Part shown: piece after piece, positions 9,117 to 18,563 of the stretch
Numbering within the stretch: the stretch's first letter is position 1
Layout: every line of letters begins with the position of its first letter
DNA from: Bog-473 sp963741995
Lineage (GTDB): Bacteria; Actinomycetota; Acidimicrobiia; Acidimicrobiales; RAAP-2
DNA: 64,000 nucleotides
Reading direction: 5' to 3'
Assembly (NCBI GenBank): GCA_963741995.1
Contig: CAVUKI010000003.1
Span: 124,001-188,000, forward strand
Notes under the pieces: model-generated
What the model saw: the letters and a program-made list of their open reading frames with translations, nothing else
Databases searched by the model: none
What the model was told of the DNA's origin: nothing
Made by a program: the position numbers and the translations under genes

Positions 9117-10727
9117 TTGGACGAGCCCGAGCTCCAACCCGAGACCGGCTCGGGGAGCACGAAGCCGAAAAAGGCGACTATTCGCCGCAATGTGACGGCG
9201 CAATACCTGGGGGCGGTCGTTCTGGTGGCGGTCGGGTTCTTGACGACGCCCATCCTCACCCATCAGCTGGGCATCCTCCGCTACGGGGTCTGGGCACTGA
9301 TCGGCTCGCTCATCCCGTTCCTCGAGATCCTCGAACTCGGGTTCGCCAGCGCCACCGTGGCCTTCGTCAGTCGGCACCTCGAGCTGGACGACGACGAGAT
9401 GGTCGGGGCGACGCTCAATACCTCCTTCCTGTGCCTCCTCGGGCTCGGAATCGTGGCGTTCGCCGGCGTCGTTGTCTTCGCCATCTTCCTGCCCGACATC
9501 ATCACCACCATCCCGAAAAGCCTGGTGGGGCAGGCGCAGTTCCTCCTCCTGCTCCTTGCGTTCGACATGGCGGTCTCCATTCCGATGGACACGTTCGGCG
9601 GCGCGCTCAGCGCACTGCAGCGCTTCGACCTCCTGAGCTACAGCGTGATCACAGTGACCGTGGCGCAGGCCGTTGGCTGGGTCGTCGTCCTGTCGCTGCA
9701 CGGAGGGCTCATCGCTCTCGGAGCCGTCACCGTTGCCATCAGCCTGATCGGCCAGGTCTCCCGTCTGGTCATGGTCCACCGGCTCTTACCGTGGTTCCGC
9801 CTCTCTCTGCGCCGCTTCGACCTCAGCATCGTCAAGACCTTCACCGCGGCGACGGGCTGGTACTCACTGGCCCAGGTTGCAGAAGCGGTGATCGGGCTGT
9901 CCGATGTCCTGATTGTCGGTGCTGCCGCAGGCGTGCGCGCCGCCGCCGTGTATTCCGTGGCGCAACGGCTCGCCCTCCTGCCGCAGAGAATTGTCCAGCC
10001 GCGGACGGCTCTGCTGTTTACGAAGGCGGGGCAGCTGGCGGCCCGGGATAACCGGTCAGGGCTGCGCGACAACACCGACCAGGTGGTGCGTTTCGTACAG
10101 GCCCTCAGCATTCCTGCCGCCATCGTGCTGGGCTTTCTGGCCGGTCCCGCCATTGAGGTCTGGGTCGGGACCCTCTATCGGGAGGCGGCCCAGATCATCG
10201 GGCTGCTGTGCCTCGCCGCGGTCCTGCAGGCGTGGGCCCAGACGGTCTCGCTCGCCCTCAGCGGCTCCGGTCGCCCGACACTGCCATCGATCCTCTACGG
10301 CGTCGAGGCCGTGCTGCACGTCACCCTCGGCCTCGTCCTTGCCTCCCAGTTCGGCGCCGTGGGGATGGCTGAGGCGACCCTGATCGGGGTCGTCGTGATG
10401 GAAGGGATGCTCATGCTGCCGCTGGTCTACAAACAGTTGGGCGACTCCTTGCCGCGCAAGGCGCTCCGCACAGTGCGAATCCTGGGATTGCCGGCGCTGG
10501 TCACTGGCGCACTTGCGTGGGTTGTCGGCCGCGGCGGCGGGCCGCTGTACGCGTTCACCGACACCCACACCCGGGTCGTGGGATTTGCGGGTGTCGTCGT
10601 GGCGGGCGCCGCGTTGGTGGTCGTCTTCTACGCGCTCCTACTCGTGTCCCTGCCCGCAGAGCAGCGACAGCCGCTCGTTGCCCGCATCCGGGGCTCGTTG
10701 GGCCGGGTCAGAGCCCGGCTGCACTAA
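9117..10727 (+). CDS. Wzx-type polysaccharide flippase (MATE/MOP superfamily)
   Basis: A membrane protein of about 536 aa with some twelve to fourteen hydrophobic segments, opening with VTAQYLGAVVLVAVGFLTTP and LGILRYGVWALIGS, typical of oligosaccharide flippases. It moves undecaprenyl-linked repeat units across the membrane. The frame is open far upstream inside wzc, but the first sensible starts are TTG 9117, just after the wzc stop, or GTG 9192. The lack of a clear ribosome site leaves the start unsure. Confidence 0.87.
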   Translation: MDEPELQPETGSGSTKPKKATIRRNVTAQYLGAVVLVAVGFLTTPILTHQLGILRYGVWALIGSLIPFLEILELGFASATVAFVSRHLELDDDEMVGATLNTSFLCLLGLGIVAFAGVVVFAIFLPDIITTIPKSLVGQAQFLLLLLAFDMAVSIPMDTFGGALSALQRFDLLSYSVITVTVAQAVGWVVVLSLHGGLIALGAVTVAISLIGQVSRLVMVHRLLPWFRLSLRRFDLSIVKTFTAATGWYSLAQVAEAVIGLSDVLIVGAAAGVRAAAVYSVAQRLALLPQRIVQPRTALLFTKAGQLAARDNRSGLRDNTDQVVRFVQALSIPAAIVLGFLAGPAIEVWVGTLYREAAQIIGLLCLAAVLQAWAQTVSLALSGSGRPTLPSILYGVEAVLHVTLGLVLASQFGAVGMAEATLIGVVVMEGMLMLPLVYKQLGDSLPRKALRTVRILGLPALVTGALAWVVGRGGGPLYAFTDTHTRVVGFAGVVVAGAALVVVFYALLLVSLPAEQRQPLVARIRGSLGRVRARLH

Positions 10728-10833
10728 TGTCGACCCTGGTGACGGGGACCTCTGGGGCGGTATGGCCGATCGGACGTGACTCATGGGCACGGTCGCAGGC
10801 TGACGCGCTCGTCGCCGTCACGTACTGCTCGAT

Positions 10834-12618
10834 TTGACGGCGAACGCCCGTCCGGTCGCCGGGGTCGAGTCCGTTCCGCTGTGGGTCGGGCCACCCGACC
10901 GTCCGCTGTTTGCCTGGCTCGACGTGCCCGACGACGGGCTCGTGTCAGGTGCCGTGGTCGTGTGCCCCAGCATGGGTCTCGAGGCGGCATACTCGACGCG
11001 CGCGCTGCGCACCCTGGCCCATCTCCTGGTTGGTTCGCGCTGGGCGGCGCTTCGGTTGGACTACGCCGCGACGGGGGACTCGGTGGGCACCTGGACCGAC
11101 CCGGGCCTCGTGGTGGAGTGGCTCGGGAACATCCGGCTCGCCATCGACTTCGTCCGCGGCCTGGGTACCGACCGGGTCGGCGTCGTCGGGCTCCGGCTCG
11201 GCGCCACGCTGGCGGCCGCCGAGCTCGCTCGCAACGGCCCCGTGGACGACCTGGTGCTCTGGGACCCGTGTGCGACGGGGAGGAGCTTTCTCCGGGAGCA
11301 GGCCGCCTTCGCCGCCTTCCGGCGGGAGATGGCCGTCGAGTGGGGGATCCGCAAGAAGGGGGATACGGCGGAGGACGAGGGAAAGGCCGAGGGGTTGGTC
11401 GAGGCGCCCGGTGCGGTCTTCTCAGCGGCGACAGCCTCCGACCTCGGCCCGGTGGCGATCGCAGGAGGCGATCGGAGCCTGGCTTCGCGCGAGCTCGTGC
11501 TCGCCCGCGAGGGGAGGAGGGTGGCGCTCCCGGTGGCGGCGCGTCTGAAGTTGCCGCACGTCGAGTCATCCGAGATCACAGGGCAGGAGGCTCTCTTCGG
11601 AGAGGAGACCGAGACGCCGGTGCCGACGTTGGAGCGGATCGTCTCCTGGCTCGCGGAGCCGCCTGCACCCCTCGTGCGGTTGCGCATGCCGGGAGGGCCG
11701 GCGATGGCGGTGCACCGGGCGCCAGGTCGGCCCGATGTTCGTGAACGTGCGGTCGAGCTCGGGCCGGCGCGGCTCTTCGGGATCCTCAGCGAGCCCGAGG
11801 GCGGCATCGATTCGTCGGCTCCGACCGTCGTCTTCCTCAACGTGGGTCTGATAAGTCACCACGGCCCAGGTCGCCTCTGGGTGGAATTGGCCAGGGCCTG
11901 CGCCGCCCGATGCGGCGTGCGGTGCCTGCGGGTCGACCTGAGCGGCATGGGCGACAGCCCCGCGCGGCCCTGTCGGGCCGACATGCGCGCGTTCCCCGTG
12001 GACGCCCTCGAGGACATGGAGGACATCCGCCGAGCGGCGACGGCCGAGGGTGCCCCACTCATGGTCGTGGGCGTCTGTTCCGGCGCCGATCACGCCATTG
12101 AGATGGCGCTCGCCGCACCCGTGGCATCCCTTTGCGTGATCAATCCGGCGCTTTCCTATGTGCAGTGGGGAGACGGTGCGGTCGCTCCCGCCGAAGATGG
12201 CCTGCCCCCGGAATCCGACGACCGTCAGACCTGGGGTGCGATCGGTCCCGTGTTGTCTCGGGCGTTGGTGTGGTTCACGCCGCTCAGGGGCAGGACCCGG
12301 TGGATCCCGACCCCGGGTTGGTGGTTCGTGAAACGGTGGTTGATGACGCAGAGCCCGGTAAGAACGATCGAACGGCTGGTGCACTCCGGCGTCAAGGTCC
12401 TGCTGGTGGTGGGCAGCAACGAGGCGCACCGGGTCTACCGCGGCGAGCAACGACGGCTCCGCCGTCTGATCGCCGACGGGGGAGTCAGCATCGAGGCTGT
12501 CGACCACCTGGACCATTCACTCCTGGAGCGGACGAGCCATGACCGGGTGTCGGAACTGTTCGGGGCCTACGTGGAACGCCGCGCCGGCGAACTCTCCGGC
12601 CCCGCCGGTCCGGCCTGA
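10834..12618 (+). CDS. Tandem alpha/beta-hydrolase protein with altered nucleophile positions
   Basis: A TTG-started 594-aa protein with two alpha/beta-hydrolase-like halves. The first half has RLDYAATGDSVG and a nucleophile elbow VVGLRLGAT, where Arg121 stands in place of Ser. The second half (from about residue 305) has VDLSGMGDSPARP and an elbow VVGVCSGAD with Cys415 at the central position, then LLVVGSNEAHRVYRG and the late His region DHLDHSLLE. It resembles the hydrolases linked to exosortase/EPS loci. The N-terminal half is probably not catalytic and the second may use Cys. It is the last gene of the glycan run. Confidence 0.75.
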   Translation: MTANARPVAGVESVPLWVGPPDRPLFAWLDVPDDGLVSGAVVVCPSMGLEAAYSTRALRTLAHLLVGSRWAALRLDYAATGDSVGTWTDPGLVVEWLGNIRLAIDFVRGLGTDRVGVVGLRLGATLAAAELARNGPVDDLVLWDPCATGRSFLREQAAFAAFRREMAVEWGIRKKGDTAEDEGKAEGLVEAPGAVFSAATASDLGPVAIAGGDRSLASRELVLAREGRRVALPVAARLKLPHVESSEITGQEALFGEETETPVPTLERIVSWLAEPPAPLVRLRMPGGPAMAVHRAPGRPDVRERAVELGPARLFGILSEPEGGIDSSAPTVVFLNVGLISHHGPGRLWVELARACAARCGVRCLRVDLSGMGDSPARPCRADMRAFPVDALEDMEDIRRAATAEGAPLMVVGVCSGADHAIEMALAAPVASLCVINPALSYVQWGDGAVAPAEDGLPPESDDRQTWGAIGPVLSRALVWFTPLRGRTRWIPTPGWWFVKRWLMTQSPVRTIERLVHSGVKVLLVVGSNEAHRVYRGEQRRLRRLIADGGVSIEAVDHLDHSLLERTSHDRVSELFGAYVERRAGELSGPAGPA

Positions 12619-12649
12619 GGCTGGGGTCGGCTCCGAGGAATCGCCGCGA

Positions 12650-12669
12650 GACCGCCCGTGCTGGCGGTC
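12650..12669. terminator. GC-rich hairpin at the end of the glycan cluster
   Basis: A 7-bp perfect stem GACCGCC/GGCGGTC with a 6-nt loop lies 31 nt after the hydrolase stop. There is no T run, so this is a possible rather than a classical intrinsic terminator. Confidence 0.4.
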
Positions 12670-12769
12670 CCGGCCCTAGCATCGGTGGGGCCTTGCGCCG
12701 CGGCCGCTGGTCCGGGGCGGGGTGGTTGACGGGCACGGCGCCTGGGAGTTGCTGGAAAGGGGATCGGGG

Positions 12770-14605
12770 ATGACCACCACAGCGTCACAGGCACCGGTCC
12801 CCAAGCGAGGGTTGGCGAACGCATTGGGGAAGCGCCAGCTCTCCCACTACCCCAATACGTGGCCGCGGCTCGGGTACCTGGCCATCGTCGTGCTGACGAC
12901 GATCATGCTCTATTACCTCTACTACGTGGAGGGGGCGGTCACACCGCTGCTCTTGCCCTACTACCACATGTCGTTCCAGTTCTTCCTGTACCTGCTGGTG
13001 GTCTCGAACGCGATCGGCGCCTTCAGCGCATTCATCGGCGGGCTGTCGGACAAGATCGGGCGGGCCAACCTCACCATCTACGGGACGCTCGTCGTCGCGC
13101 TCGTCCAATTGCTCGCCATCCCTCACATCCACGACAAGTGGGGGTTCGCCGCGGCCTACTGCGTGATCGGGTTCGTGGAAGGCGTCATCCTGGTCTCGAC
13201 CCCCGCGCTGATGCGGGACTTCTCGCCGCAGATGGGCCGTGGTGTCGCCATGGGGTTCTGGGCGCTCGGTCCCACCATGGGGGCCCTGGCGGCGAGCTTG
13301 GTGGCGACGCACACGCTGGACCACCTCAAGCCGTTTCAGGACCAGTTCATCATTTCGGGGCTCATCTGCCTTGGCGTGGTGATCATCGCGTTCTTCTTCC
13401 TGCGCGAGCTCTCGCCGCAGCTGCGCGACCAACTCATGGTGAGCGAACGCGAGCGAGCGCTCGTCGAGGCACGCGCCATGGGGATCGACGTCGACAAGGC
13501 GACGAGGCACCCGATCCGCTCCATGATGAGGCTGGACCTGATCTCCTCGTCCATCGCCATCTCGGTGTTCCTCCTCTTCTATTACGCCTCGGTGAGCGTG
13601 CTCACCATCTATTGGGTCGTCATCTACAACCGTTCGACGCCGCAGGCGAACGGGATCAACGTCTGGCTCGCCGCATTCCTCTCGGGCGGGCTCGTGGTGG
13701 CGGGTTTCCTCTCGGACTGGGCCAGGGTGCGCAAGCCGTTCATGCTCTTCGGGGCGGTGTGCTCCATGGTGATGTTGGGTTTCCTCATCGTCCAGACCGG
13801 CCACCCCCACACGGGCTACTACGCCAACGTCCTCGTCATCGTCTTGCTGGCCGTCTCCATCGCCATCGCCTACGCCCCGTGGATGGCGAACTACACCGAG
13901 CAGGTCGAGGCGCACAATCCGGCCCTGACCGCGTCGGGGCTGGCGGTGTGGGGATGGATCCTCCGTATCACCGTCGCCCTCTCCTTCCTGGTGCTGCCCT
14001 ACGTGATCACCACGTCCACGGTTCTGGTGGACAACCAGACCGCGGCGACGGCGTTGCAGGCGATCCAGGCCGCGGAGCCCTACGCCCCGTCCACGTCGCC
14101 GCCCGCCTGCGCCACGACCCCCGCACCGGCCTCGGTCATCACCGGCCTGCAGGCCACGAAGGAGGCCGGGCCGCAGACGCTCGCCGCGCTTCTGAGCGGG
14201 TGCAACTCGACACACAATCTCAGCAAGGCGTTGACCGTTGCCGGCGGCCTTACCAACCCACAGGTGCAGGGCCTGCTCGCCTACAACCCGCTCGCCAAGG
14301 CCATTCAGAACGGCCAGACGGTGAGCCAGTCCACGATCAGCGCCAAGGTGGGCGTGCACTCCGAGAACCTGGCCAGCCTCCTGGTGGCCGAGCAGAAGCT
14401 GGTGCCCGCGCAGAAGACCGCGCCGGGCGAGTGGAAGCGCTGGTGGGGGGTGTGTCTCGCCGGCCAGTTCGTCTTCGCGATCCTGGTCTTCTTCATGCGG
14501 GGCCGCTGGAGCCCGCGGGCGGCCCGCCGCGATCTCGCGGCCCATGATCAGATCGTCACCGACGAGCTGGCCAAGTTGACCCGGGAACCCGCCGCCGTGG
14601 CCTGA
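12770..14605 (+). CDS. Major facilitator superfamily transporter
   Basis: The start is ATG 12770, with AAAGGGGA upstream, rather than the longer frame. The 611-aa product has about twelve hydrophobic segments and the MFS loop 2-3 signature GGLSDKIGRANLT. The second half holds FLSDWARVRKP, the equivalent loop. An unusual Ala/Thr/Pro-rich extracytoplasmic insert of roughly 130 residues (about 425-560) lies before the last helix and contains several Cys. The substrate is not predictable. The amidohydrolase downstream could process an imported compound, but this is only context. Confidence 0.88.
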   Translation: MTTTASQAPVPKRGLANALGKRQLSHYPNTWPRLGYLAIVVLTTIMLYYLYYVEGAVTPLLLPYYHMSFQFFLYLLVVSNAIGAFSAFIGGLSDKIGRANLTIYGTLVVALVQLLAIPHIHDKWGFAAAYCVIGFVEGVILVSTPALMRDFSPQMGRGVAMGFWALGPTMGALAASLVATHTLDHLKPFQDQFIISGLICLGVVIIAFFFLRELSPQLRDQLMVSERERALVEARAMGIDVDKATRHPIRSMMRLDLISSSIAISVFLLFYYASVSVLTIYWVVIYNRSTPQANGINVWLAAFLSGGLVVAGFLSDWARVRKPFMLFGAVCSMVMLGFLIVQTGHPHTGYYANVLVIVLLAVSIAIAYAPWMANYTEQVEAHNPALTASGLAVWGWILRITVALSFLVLPYVITTSTVLVDNQTAATALQAIQAAEPYAPSTSPPACATTPAPASVITGLQATKEAGPQTLAALLSGCNSTHNLSKALTVAGGLTNPQVQGLLAYNPLAKAIQNGQTVSQSTISAKVGVHSENLASLLVAEQKLVPAQKTAPGEWKRWWGVCLAGQFVFAILVFFMRGRWSPRAARRDLAAHDQIVTDELAKLTREPAAVA

Positions 14606-14693
14606 TCCGGCGCCCCTCCCATCTCTCCCTGGGTCCCGGCCGTAGTCCAGCCCGTAAGGTTGGATCTCGGAGTTGATTGGGGAGGAACCACGG

Positions 14694-15860
14694 ATGGCTC
14701 TTGCACTGGAAGGCCTGCGCGTCATTGACGCGGACACCCACCTGACCGAGGCCCACGACCTGTGGACCAAGCGGGCTCCGGCCAAGTACGCGGACCGGGT
14801 GCCGAGCGTCAAGATGATCGACGGTCGTCCGATGTGGGTCGTGGACGGTGTGGAGATGGGCTTCGCCGGCGGCGGCGGCGTCATCGATCGCCAGGGCGGC
14901 AAGGGCCGAGCTCTCGAGGCGCTGTACGAGTGGACGCTCGACGATATCCACCTGGGAGCCTTCGACCCCAAGGCGCGCATTGAGGTCATGGACGACTCGG
15001 GCATCTGGGCCCAGGTCTGCTTCCCCAACTCCATCGGGCTCGGCGGTCAGGGGATTTCCGACATCGTCAAGGACCCGCAGCTGCGCCTCCTGTGTGTGCA
15101 GATCTACAACGACGCCATGGCCGAGGTGCAGGCCGACTCGCGGCAGCGACTGCTGCCAATGCCGGTGCTGCCCGCCTGGAGCGTCGACGAGTGTGTCGCC
15201 GAGGCCAAGCGGGTGGCCTCGCTCGATCTGCGGGGCGTCAACATGACGTCCGACCCGCAGGACGTGGGAGGGCCCGACCTGGCCAACCGGGCCTGGGACC
15301 CGCTGTGGGAGGTCTGCGCCGACCTGCACCTGCCCGTGCACTTCCACATCGGCGCGAGCTTGACCACCATGACCTACTTCGGCACGTACCCGTGGGAGTC
15401 ACAAGACGACGACACCAAGTTGGCCATCGGCGGGACGCTCTTGTTCATCGGCAATGCCCGGGTCGTCACGAACATCATTCTGAGCGGCATGCTGGACCGG
15501 CACCCGAAGCTGCAGATGGTGTCGGTCGAGAGCGGGGTCGGGTGGATCCCCTTCATTCTGGAGGCGCTCGACTACGAGATGTCCGAGAATGCCCCCAAGC
15601 AGCTGGCCCACATGTCCATGCTGCCGTCGGAGTACTTCAAGCGGAACCTGTTCGCCACGTTCTGGTTCGAGAAGAACAACATCCCGGCGCTGATCGCATC
15701 GGTCGGGGAGGACAGCGTCCTGTTCGAGACCGACTTTCCTCACCCGACGTGCCTCTACCCCAAACCGCTCGAGACAGTGGCCGAGAAGATGTCCGCGCTG
15801 ACACCCGAGGTGCAGCGCAAGATCCTGGGTGAGAACGCGGCGAAGCTGTACCGGCTGTAG
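14694..15860 (+). CDS. Amidohydrolase-family metal-dependent hydrolase (amidohydrolase_2/ACMSD-like)
   Basis: ATG 14694 follows GGGGAGGA. The 388-aa TIM-barrel enzyme has the N-terminal metal motif VIDADTHLTE (D-x-H), LPVHFHIGASL in the middle, SVESGVGWIPF, and the late acidic motif FETDFPHPTCLYP. These fit the amidohydrolase_2 family, which contains decarboxylases and hydrolases of aromatic or cyclic acids. The C terminus (NAAKLYRL) is typical. The substrate is unknown. Confidence 0.88.
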   Translation: MALALEGLRVIDADTHLTEAHDLWTKRAPAKYADRVPSVKMIDGRPMWVVDGVEMGFAGGGGVIDRQGGKGRALEALYEWTLDDIHLGAFDPKARIEVMDDSGIWAQVCFPNSIGLGGQGISDIVKDPQLRLLCVQIYNDAMAEVQADSRQRLLPMPVLPAWSVDECVAEAKRVASLDLRGVNMTSDPQDVGGPDLANRAWDPLWEVCADLHLPVHFHIGASLTTMTYFGTYPWESQDDDTKLAIGGTLLFIGNARVVTNIILSGMLDRHPKLQMVSVESGVGWIPFILEALDYEMSENAPKQLAHMSMLPSEYFKRNLFATFWFEKNNIPALIASVGEDSVLFETDFPHPTCLYPKPLETVAEKMSALTPEVQRKILGENAAKLYRL

Positions 15861-15892
15861 ACCGGCGCGGGAGGGTGCGCCCTGGTCGACCG

Positions 15893-16987
15893 TCACCGGG
15901 CGGGTCGGGCGGCGAGGACCCGCTCGTACAGATCCTCCAGTTGCCGTGTCATCGCTGCGGTGGTGAACCGCGAGAGCACCTCGGCCCGACCTGCCGCAGC
16001 GAGACGCCCGGCGAGTTCCGGGTCGTCCAGCAGGCGGTGCACGGCGTCGGACATTCCGGCGGCGGTGGCCGGCGCGCGTAGCCCCGTCCGTCCGTCATCG
16101 ACCATCAGGGCGGCCCCGCCTTGATCGGCGACGATCACCGGGACCCCGGCGGCCATGGCCTCGAAGACGGCCAACGGCTGATTGTCCGTGGGGCAGGGAT
16201 GGATGAACACGTCGAATGCTGGAAGGAGGCTGACGGCATCGGGGCGGAAGCCGGGAAGGCGAAGGTCGACGCCCTGCGCCAGTGATCGCAGTCGTTCTTC
16301 CTCGGGTCCCTCACCGAGGATGACGACGACGGCATCCGCCATCTGGCGCGCCGCGTCGGTGATCAACTCCGGGCGCTTCCAGTCGACGAGTCGCATTGAG
16401 CCACCGATGAGCGTCGCGGTTGGAGCAATCTCCAGCTGCTCGCGGGCTTCCTCGCGGGAGAGAAGTGCGGGTAGGGCGATGCCGTTCGCCACGATCTGGG
16501 AGGAGCCGTGGAGCTGGTCCAAGCGGATGAGCTCGGCTTTGGTCCATTCGGAGGGGAGGACCTGCATGTCCACCCCACGAAGTATGAAGCCACCGAGACG
16601 TCTCCGCAGCGCGCTCTCCGACTGCGTCGGGAGGTGCGCAGTGGTCACCACGACTGGTGTGCGGACGGCAACCGCCGCCATGATCGCGTACTGGGCGGCG
16701 TGCGAATGCGACAGCATGGCGTGGAACACGACTGGACGCTCCTGGCGGATGGCCCGGAAAGCGCGGGCGAATCCCGGCAGGTCGGCGTTGCCGCGTAGAC
16801 GGTCCAGACGAACGACAGGAATGCGACGCGCCTGTAGTTCCGGCATGAGCTCGTCGGCCATGACGCCGAGCACCATCGGATCGAACCGCTGCCGGTCGAG
16901 TTCGTCGAGAAGGCCGAGCAGATGACGCTCGACGCCACCGAACGAGTACCCCTCGACGAAGTATGCGACTCGGACCGGGTAGTGCAC
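15893..16987 (-). CDS. Family 4 (group 1) glycosyltransferase
   Basis: A 364-aa GT-B enzyme with a GTG start just after an in-frame stop and the ribosome site GAGAGGTGG. The N-terminal half begins VRVAYFVEGYSFGGVERHL, a common GT4 opening. The C-terminal half has MRLVDWKRPELI, ILGEGPEEERLRSL and the E-x7-E region FEAMAAGVPVIVADQGG. It lies opposite to the amidohydrolase and outside the main cluster, so its glycan is unclear. Confidence 0.9.
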   Translation of the reverse strand: MHYPVRVAYFVEGYSFGGVERHLLGLLDELDRQRFDPMVLGVMADELMPELQARRIPVVRLDRLRGNADLPGFARAFRAIRQERPVVFHAMLSHSHAAQYAIMAAVAVRTPVVVTTAHLPTQSESALRRRLGGFILRGVDMQVLPSEWTKAELIRLDQLHGSSQIVANGIALPALLSREEAREQLEIAPTATLIGGSMRLVDWKRPELITDAARQMADAVVVILGEGPEEERLRSLAQGVDLRLPGFRPDAVSLLPAFDVFIHPCPTDNQPLAVFEAMAAGVPVIVADQGGAALMVDDGRTGLRAPATAAGMSDAVHRLLDDPELAGRLAAAGRAEVLSRFTTAAMTRQLEDLYERVLAARPAR

Positions 16988-17154
16988 TCATCCACCTCTC
17001 TCTGGCTGATGTCGCGTGCGGATCATCACCTCGACCGGGGCTGATCCGCCACCTGGACCTCGATCGTGATCGGATCCACCAGGGCCGCAACGGGGGGCGG
17101 TGTCGGTGAGCCTTCGGGGGGTCCGTCCGTCCGTCAGGTCGCGCTCGAGGACTG

Positions 17155-17241
17155 TGGTGGGCGAGGGGGGACTTGAACCCCCACATCCTTTCGGACACAG
17201 GAACCTGAATCCTCCGCGTCTGCCAATTCCGCCACTCGCCC
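17155..17241 (-). tRNA. tRNA-Leu(CAG)
   Basis: An 87-nt class II tRNA on the minus strand, CCA included. The acceptor pairs GGGCGAG (17235-17241) with CTCGCCC (17159-17165), and the encoded CCA lies at 17155-17157. The anticodon loop is TTCAGGT, giving CAG. A long variable arm and the T loop GTTCAAGTC are present. The anticodon stem has four clear pairs and one poor outer pair. Confidence 0.95.
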
Positions 17242-17376
17242 GGGTGACCGGACAACAGTAGTCGCTGGGCTGGCCCCCAAAGTCCGACCTCCGGCCCCGC
17301 TCCCGGGAGAGGTGACCAGGTCAGACGCCTGGCGAATCCCTCTTGGGCGCGGCTTGCCAGTAATCTCTGGGAGACC

Positions 17377-18033
17377 ATGGGACTCCAGCAGTTTGAGGAG
17401 CGACTCGAGCGTCTGGTGGAGGGTACGTTGGCCAAGCCGTTTCGAAGCAACCTCCAGCCGGTCGAAATCGGCCGCAGGTTGACGCGCGAGATGGACCTCC
17501 ACCGTCGGGTGGGGGTGCGTGGCCTCATCGCGCCCAATACCTTCGCGGTGACGCTCTCGGCGGCCGACGTGAGCCGCTTCTCCAATTTCATCGACGCCCT
17601 TTCGCGCGAGCTCTCCGATGCGGCCCGTGAACACGCGCGGATTGAGGGCTACTCGTTCGTCGGCCCGGTCGAGGTGGAGATCTTCGAGGGCGCCAGTCTG
17701 AAGCCGGGGCGGTTCACGGTGACGGCGGATGTGCACGAGAGCGAGGACGGCGGCTTCCTGGCCGAGCTCGTGCTGCCGGACGGCCGGAGGGTGACGGTAG
17801 GCTCGGAAGCCCTGGTCATCGGCAGGCTGCCCGAGTGTGAAGTGGTTCTGCCGGACTCCAACGTGAGCCGGCGCCATGCCGAGCTCCGGCGGAAGGGTGA
17901 CGGAGTGTTCGTCACCGATCTCGGGTCCACCAACGGGACCAGGGTCAACGGCACCCCGGTCCGCGAACAGCTCCTCGCCAGCGGTGATGAGGTGAGTGTG
18001 GGCTCGACGAAGCTCGTCTTCGAAATGTCGTGA
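17377..18033 (+). CDS. fhaA: FhaA: DUF3662 plus FHA domain protein
   Basis: A 218-aa protein with the N-terminal DUF3662 domain (MGLQQFEERLERLVEGTLAKP) and a C-terminal FHA domain. The FHA motifs are VIGRLPECEVVLPDSNVSRR, HAEL and LGSTNGTRVNG, the phosphothreonine-binding residues. In mycobacteria FhaA binds phosphorylated envelope proteins such as MviN and is a PknB substrate. The typical long low-complexity linker between domains is nearly absent. It overlaps fhaB by 4 nt. Confidence 0.95.
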   Translation: MGLQQFEERLERLVEGTLAKPFRSNLQPVEIGRRLTREMDLHRRVGVRGLIAPNTFAVTLSAADVSRFSNFIDALSRELSDAAREHARIEGYSFVGPVEVEIFEGASLKPGRFTVTADVHESEDGGFLAELVLPDGRRVTVGSEALVIGRLPECEVVLPDSNVSRRHAELRRKGDGVFVTDLGSTNGTRVNGTPVREQLLASGDEVSVGSTKLVFEMS

Positions 18034-18563
18034 CGGCACCTGATCCGGTCGCGGTCCTGATCGCCACCCAGAACCTGAATGCGGTCCTCCGTATCATGCA
18101 GTGGGGCGTCATCGCGCTGATCTTCCTCTTCTTCCTCCGCGTCATCCGGGCCGTGTGGGTGGAGATGAGCCCGGCCACCATTCGCAAGCCACGTTCGCTC
18201 CGCCGCCAGGAGCGTCGCGAAGAGCGCGCCGCCGCGAGCGTGCCGGCCCAACCCCGCTCGAGCCGCAAGCGCCAGCTGTACCTGAAGGTGGTCCAGCCGC
18301 CTGAGCATGCCGGCCGCACCTACGACCTCGACGACGAGCTGACCATGGGGCGCTCGCCCGGGTGTGGCGTCGCCATGCCCGAGGACATCTATGCGTCGAC
18401 ACTGCACGCACGCCTGTTCCGGCGCAACGATCAGCTCTGGGTCGAGGACCTTGGATCCACCAACGGGACCTTCGTGAACTCCGAGCAGATCACCCAGGCC
18501 GTGCGGATGGGTAAGGGGGATCTCCTCCAGATCGGTTCCACCGTCTTCGAGGTCTCCCGTTGA
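18030..18563 (+). CDS. fhaB: FhaB (FipA): membrane-anchored FHA protein
   Basis: A GTG start within a GTGA overlap. An N-terminal helix (MQWGVIALIFLFFLRVIRAV) anchors a basic linker and an FHA domain with MGRSPGCGVAMPEDIYAS, LHARLF and LGSTNGTFVN. It reads phosphothreonine signals from the kinase encoded downstream, and in relatives takes part in cell-division complexes. The gene is translationally coupled to both neighbours. Confidence 0.95.
   Translation: MTAPDPVAVLIATQNLNAVLRIMQWGVIALIFLFFLRVIRAVWVEMSPATIRKPRSLRRQERREERAAASVPAQPRSSRKRQLYLKVVQPPEHAGRTYDLDDELTMGRSPGCGVAMPEDIYASTLHARLFRRNDQLWVEDLGSTNGTFVNSEQITQAVRMGKGDLLQIGSTVFEVSR

Noticed and set aside
10727..10837. 36-codon ORF overlapping the flippase stop
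   Set aside because: It touches both neighbours but has no protein-like character and is too short to support.
12785..15034. Very long antisense ORF (749 codons) opposite the MFS and amidohydrolase genes
   Set aside because: Composition is dominated by His, Arg, Asp and Glu, with no domain. It mirrors two well-supported plus-strand genes. Long open shadows are expected at this GC content.
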